Source: Acidimangrovimonas sp. (lineage in GTDB: Bacteria > Pseudomonadota > Alphaproteobacteria > Rhodobacterales > Rhodobacteraceae). Taken from it: a stretch of DNA of 6,888 nt. The position numbers were made by a program, and so were the translations under genes. The stretch's first letter is position 1. The number at the start of each line of letters is the position of its first letter. A model generated the notes under the pieces. That model was not told the DNA's origin. It was given only the letters and a program-made list of their open reading frames with translations, and ran no database searches. Of this stretch, positions 4,552 to 6,888 are shown in pieces. The stretch is from assembly GCA_030147905.1 (NCBI GenBank), contig JASBUM010000342.1:1-6888 (forward strand), given 5' to 3'.

Positions 4552-6888
4552 ATGACCATCCGCGACATCTTCGAGACGATGCCCTACGGCCCCGCGCCCG
4601 AAAGCGACGCCGAGGCCCGGGCATGGCTCGACCGGCACGACCGCCGCTTCGGCCATTTCATCGACGGCAGCTTCACCGCGCCGGGCAAGACCTTCGTCAC
4701 CGCCGATCCCGCAACCGGGGCGACACTTGCGCATGTCAGTGAGGGCGGTGCGGCCGACATCGACGCGGCCGTAGGCGCCGCGCGGCGCGCGCAGCCGAAA
4801 TGGGCGCGGCTGTCGGGGCATCGGCGTGCGCGCGTCCTCTATGCGCTGGCACGTCTGGTCCAGAAACATGCCCGCCTTCTCGCGGTTCTGGAATCGCTCG
4901 ACAACGGCAAGCCCATCCGCGAGAGCCGCTACATCGACATCCCGCTGGTCGCCCGCCACTTCTATTATCACGCGGGGCTTGCGCAACTGCTCGAGGCCGA
5001 GATGCCCGGCACGGCGCCCCATGGCGTCTGCGGCCAGATCATTCCGTGGAACTTTCCGCTTCTGATGCTGGCGTGGAAGGTCGCCCCAGCGCTGGCGGCG
5101 GGCAATACGGTCGTGCTCAAACCCGCCGAATACACGCCGCTCACCGCGCTGCTCTTCGCCGAACTGGGGCGAGAGGCGGGCCTGCCGCCGGGGGTTCTCA
5201 ACATCGTCACCGGCGATGGCGAAACCGGTGCCGCGCTGGTGGCCCATCCGGGCATCGACAAGATCGCCTTCACCGGCTCGACCGCGGTCGGCCGCCGGAT
5301 CCGCGAGGAAACCGCCGGGCGCGGCATCGCACTGACGCTCGAACTGGGAGGCAAGTCGCCCTATATCGTCTTCGACGACGCCGATCTCGACTCCGCGGTC
5401 GAGGGCCTGGTCGACGCGATCTGGTTCAATCAGGGACAGGTCTGCTGCGCAGGCTCGCGCCTTCTGGTGCACGAGCCGGTCGCGGAACGCTTCCATGCCA
5501 GGCTGCGCCGGCGGATGGACGCGCTGCGCATCGGCAACCCGCTCGACAAGTGCATCGACATCGGCGCCGTGGTCGACCGGGTCCAGCTCGAACGCATCGC
5601 CGCCATGGTCGACGCCGAGAAGGATGGCACGATCCACCGCGCGAATGTGCCGCTTCCGCCCCGCGGCTGCTTCTACCCGCCGACGCTGATCACCGGCCTG
5701 TCGCCCGCCTCGCGCCTGATGCAGGAGGAAATCTTCGGCCCCGTCCTCGTCTCGACCACCTTCCGAACCCCGGCCGAGGCCGTGGCGCTGGCCAACAACA
5801 CCCGCTACGGCCTCGCGGCCAGCCTGTGGACGGAGAACATCAACCTCGCGCTCGGCGTGGCGCCGCAGCTGGAAGCGGGCGTGATCTGGGTCAACGCCAC
5901 CAATCTCTTCGATGCCGCCGCGGGCTTCGGTGGAATCCGCGAATCCGGGTTCGGGCGCGAAGGCGGACGGGAAGGCCTGCTTGCCTATCTCCGGCCGGCA
6001 CGAAAGCCGCGCAAGGCCCGCGCGGTCGTCCCCTTCGCAGCGCCGCAAGAGCCCGGAACGCCACCCCTCGACCGCACGGCAAAGCATTACATCGGTGGCC
6101 GGCAGGCGCGCCCCGACAGCGGCTATTCGCGCGCTGTCTGGGGCCCGCGCGGGGCGCTTCTCGGCCATGTCGGACTTGGCAACCGCAAGGACATCCGCAA
6201 CGCGGTCGACGCAGCGCGCAAGGCCGAGGGCTGGTCACGGATGACGGCCCATGGCCGGGCGCAGATCCTCTACTACATCGCCGAGAACCTTTCGGCCCGC
6301 GCGGCTGAATTCGCGGCCCGGATCAAGGCGCTCACCGGTCGCGACGGCCATGCCGAGACCGAGGCGGCGGTGGCACGCCTGTTCAGCTATGCCGCCTGGG
6401 CCGACAAGTTCGAGAGTGCGGCCAAACCGGTACCCATCCGCGGCATCGCCCTCGCCATGAAGGTGCCCTGCGGCGTGGTCGGTGCGCTGTGTCCGGCGGA
6501 ACTGCCGCTGCTCGGGCCCGTCTCGGCGATGGCCCCCCTGATCGCGATGGGGAATCGCTGCATCCTCGTACCCTCCGCGGCCTTCCCCCTGGCCGCGACC
6601 GATCTCTACCAGGTTCTGGATACATCGGACCTGCCCGCAGGCGTGGTCAATATCGTCACCGGCGATCCCGCCGAGCTCGCGCCCACGCTCGCCGGCCATC
6701 TCGACGTCGATGCGGTCTGGTCCTTCGCGGATCCCTCCCTCGCCGCGACGATCGAGCGCGAAAGCGCCGGCAACCTCAAGCGCAGCTGGATCGACCCGCC
6801 CGGCACACGCGACTGGCTGGGACCCGAGGGCGAAGGATCCGCCTTCCTCGCACAGGCCACCGAAATCAGGACCATCTGGATCCCCTAC
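4552..6888 (+). CDS. Two-domain aldehyde dehydrogenase, ALDH16 type (3' end outside window)
   Basis: This is an NAD(P)+-dependent aldehyde dehydrogenase; 779 codons are open with no stop before the window ends. Domain 1 (about 30-482) is complete and looks catalytic: N167 in PWNFP, K190 in VVLKPAE, FTGST (240-244), general base E264 in LELGGK, nucleophile C298 in GQVCCAG, and E393/F395 in EEIFGP. A basic, Pro-rich linker (about 482-508) leads to domain 2 (about 509-779). Domain 2 repeats the cofactor-domain pattern but has E650 and P674 where N167 and K190 would be. It also lacks the catalytic Cys/Glu segment. This architecture matches ALDH16, studied structurally in Loktanella; vertebrate ALDH16A1 lacks the nucleophile, whereas this protein keeps it. 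The start follows deoC by 4 bases, with GGGA at 4541-4544 and AGGA at 4546-4549. Acetaldehyde from DeoC is the likely substrate (inference). The visible end (TIWIPY) looks close to the natural C-terminus. Confidence 0.92.
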   Translation, partial: MTIRDIFETMPYGPAPESDAEARAWLDRHDRRFGHFIDGSFTAPGKTFVTADPATGATLAHVSEGGAADIDAAVGAARRAQPKWARLSGHRRARVLYALARLVQKHARLLAVLESLDNGKPIRESRYIDIPLVARHFYYHAGLAQLLEAEMPGTAPHGVCGQIIPWNFPLLMLAWKVAPALAAGNTVVLKPAEYTPLTALLFAELGREAGLPPGVLNIVTGDGETGAALVAHPGIDKIAFTGSTAVGRRIREETAGRGIALTLELGGKSPYIVFDDADLDSAVEGLVDAIWFNQGQVCCAGSRLLVHEPVAERFHARLRRRMDALRIGNPLDKCIDIGAVVDRVQLERIAAMVDAEKDGTIHRANVPLPPRGCFYPPTLITGLSPASRLMQEEIFGPVLVSTTFRTPAEAVALANNTRYGLAASLWTENINLALGVAPQLEAGVIWVNATNLFDAAAGFGGIRESGFGREGGREGLLAYLRPARKPRKARAVVPFAAPQEPGTPPLDRTAKHYIGGRQARPDSGYSRAVWGPRGALLGHVGLGNRKDIRNAVDAARKAEGWSRMTAHGRAQILYYIAENLSARAAEFAARIKALTGRDGHAETEAAVARLFSYAAWADKFESAAKPVPIRGIALAMKVPCGVVGALCPAELPLLGPVSAMAPLIAMGNRCILVPSAAFPLAATDLYQVLDTSDLPAGVVNIVTGDPAELAPTLAGHLDVDAVWSFADPSLAATIERESAGNLKRSWIDPPGTRDWLGPEGEGSAFLAQATEIRTIWIPY

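Noticed and set aside
4504..6168. Minus-strand open frame of 554 codons antisense to the aldehyde dehydrogenase
   Set aside because: It has no family resemblance and overlaps the catalytic domain coding sequence on the + strand.
4800..6308. Plus-strand open frame of 502 codons
   Set aside because: It is a +2 shadow inside the aldehyde dehydrogenase frame that starts at 4552; it is Arg/Gly/Ala/Pro-rich and lacks the ALDH motifs.
6509..6888. Possible frameshift or gene decay explaining the missing catalytic residues in the second ALDH domain
   Set aside because: The frame is uninterrupted, codon use stays normal, and loss of these residues is characteristic of ALDH16, so it is a family trait and not recent decay.

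Overview
The window is high-GC DNA whose real genes use mostly G or C at third codon positions. Gene content and protein style (an alphaproteobacterial ROK regulator, a long class II DeoC, and a two-domain aldehyde dehydrogenase of the ALDH16 type known from Loktanella) suggest an alphaproteobacterium, most likely Rhodobacteraceae. This taxonomic call is inference from protein resemblance only. All four real genes lie on the + strand.

Layout. Positions 1-422 carry no supported gene. They start with an AT-rich island containing inverted repeats and a TTGACA hexamer, followed by a perfect 18-bp GC palindrome and a short tandem repeat. Positions 423-1670 encode a ROK-family transcriptional regulator. 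A 257-bp gap (1671-1927) holds GC hairpins, a wide 8-bp inverted repeat and 30-bp-spaced direct repeats. Positions 1928-3226 encode an NhaD-type Na+/H+ antiporter. A second gap of 277 bp (3227-3503) holds terminator-like hairpins, then a candidate promoter with an overlapping palindrome and a leader hairpin. Positions 3504-4547 encode deoxyribose-phosphate aldolase (deoC). Four bases later, at 4552, a large aldehyde dehydrogenase gene begins and runs off the window end with 779 codons visible and no stop.

How the genes work together. deoC and the aldehyde dehydrogenase look like one operon. DeoC splits 2-deoxyribose 5-phosphate, from deoxynucleoside breakdown, into glyceraldehyde 3-phosphate and acetaldehyde; the dehydrogenase would oxidise the acetaldehyde to acetate. 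The antiporter and the ROK regulator are separated from this operon by long gaps. No functional link to it is visible in the sequence, and the ROK regulator may serve genes lying left of the window.

The window is mainly ordinary catabolic and ion-homeostasis genes. The parts most worth a second look are the two-domain dehydrogenase with a degenerate C-terminal domain, the ROK regulator that lacks the family's zinc-binding and sugar-kinase signatures, and the structured intergenic DNA, especially the palindrome over the putative deoC -35 box. I saw no mobile element, CRISPR array, tRNA or rRNA, and no clearly novel system.
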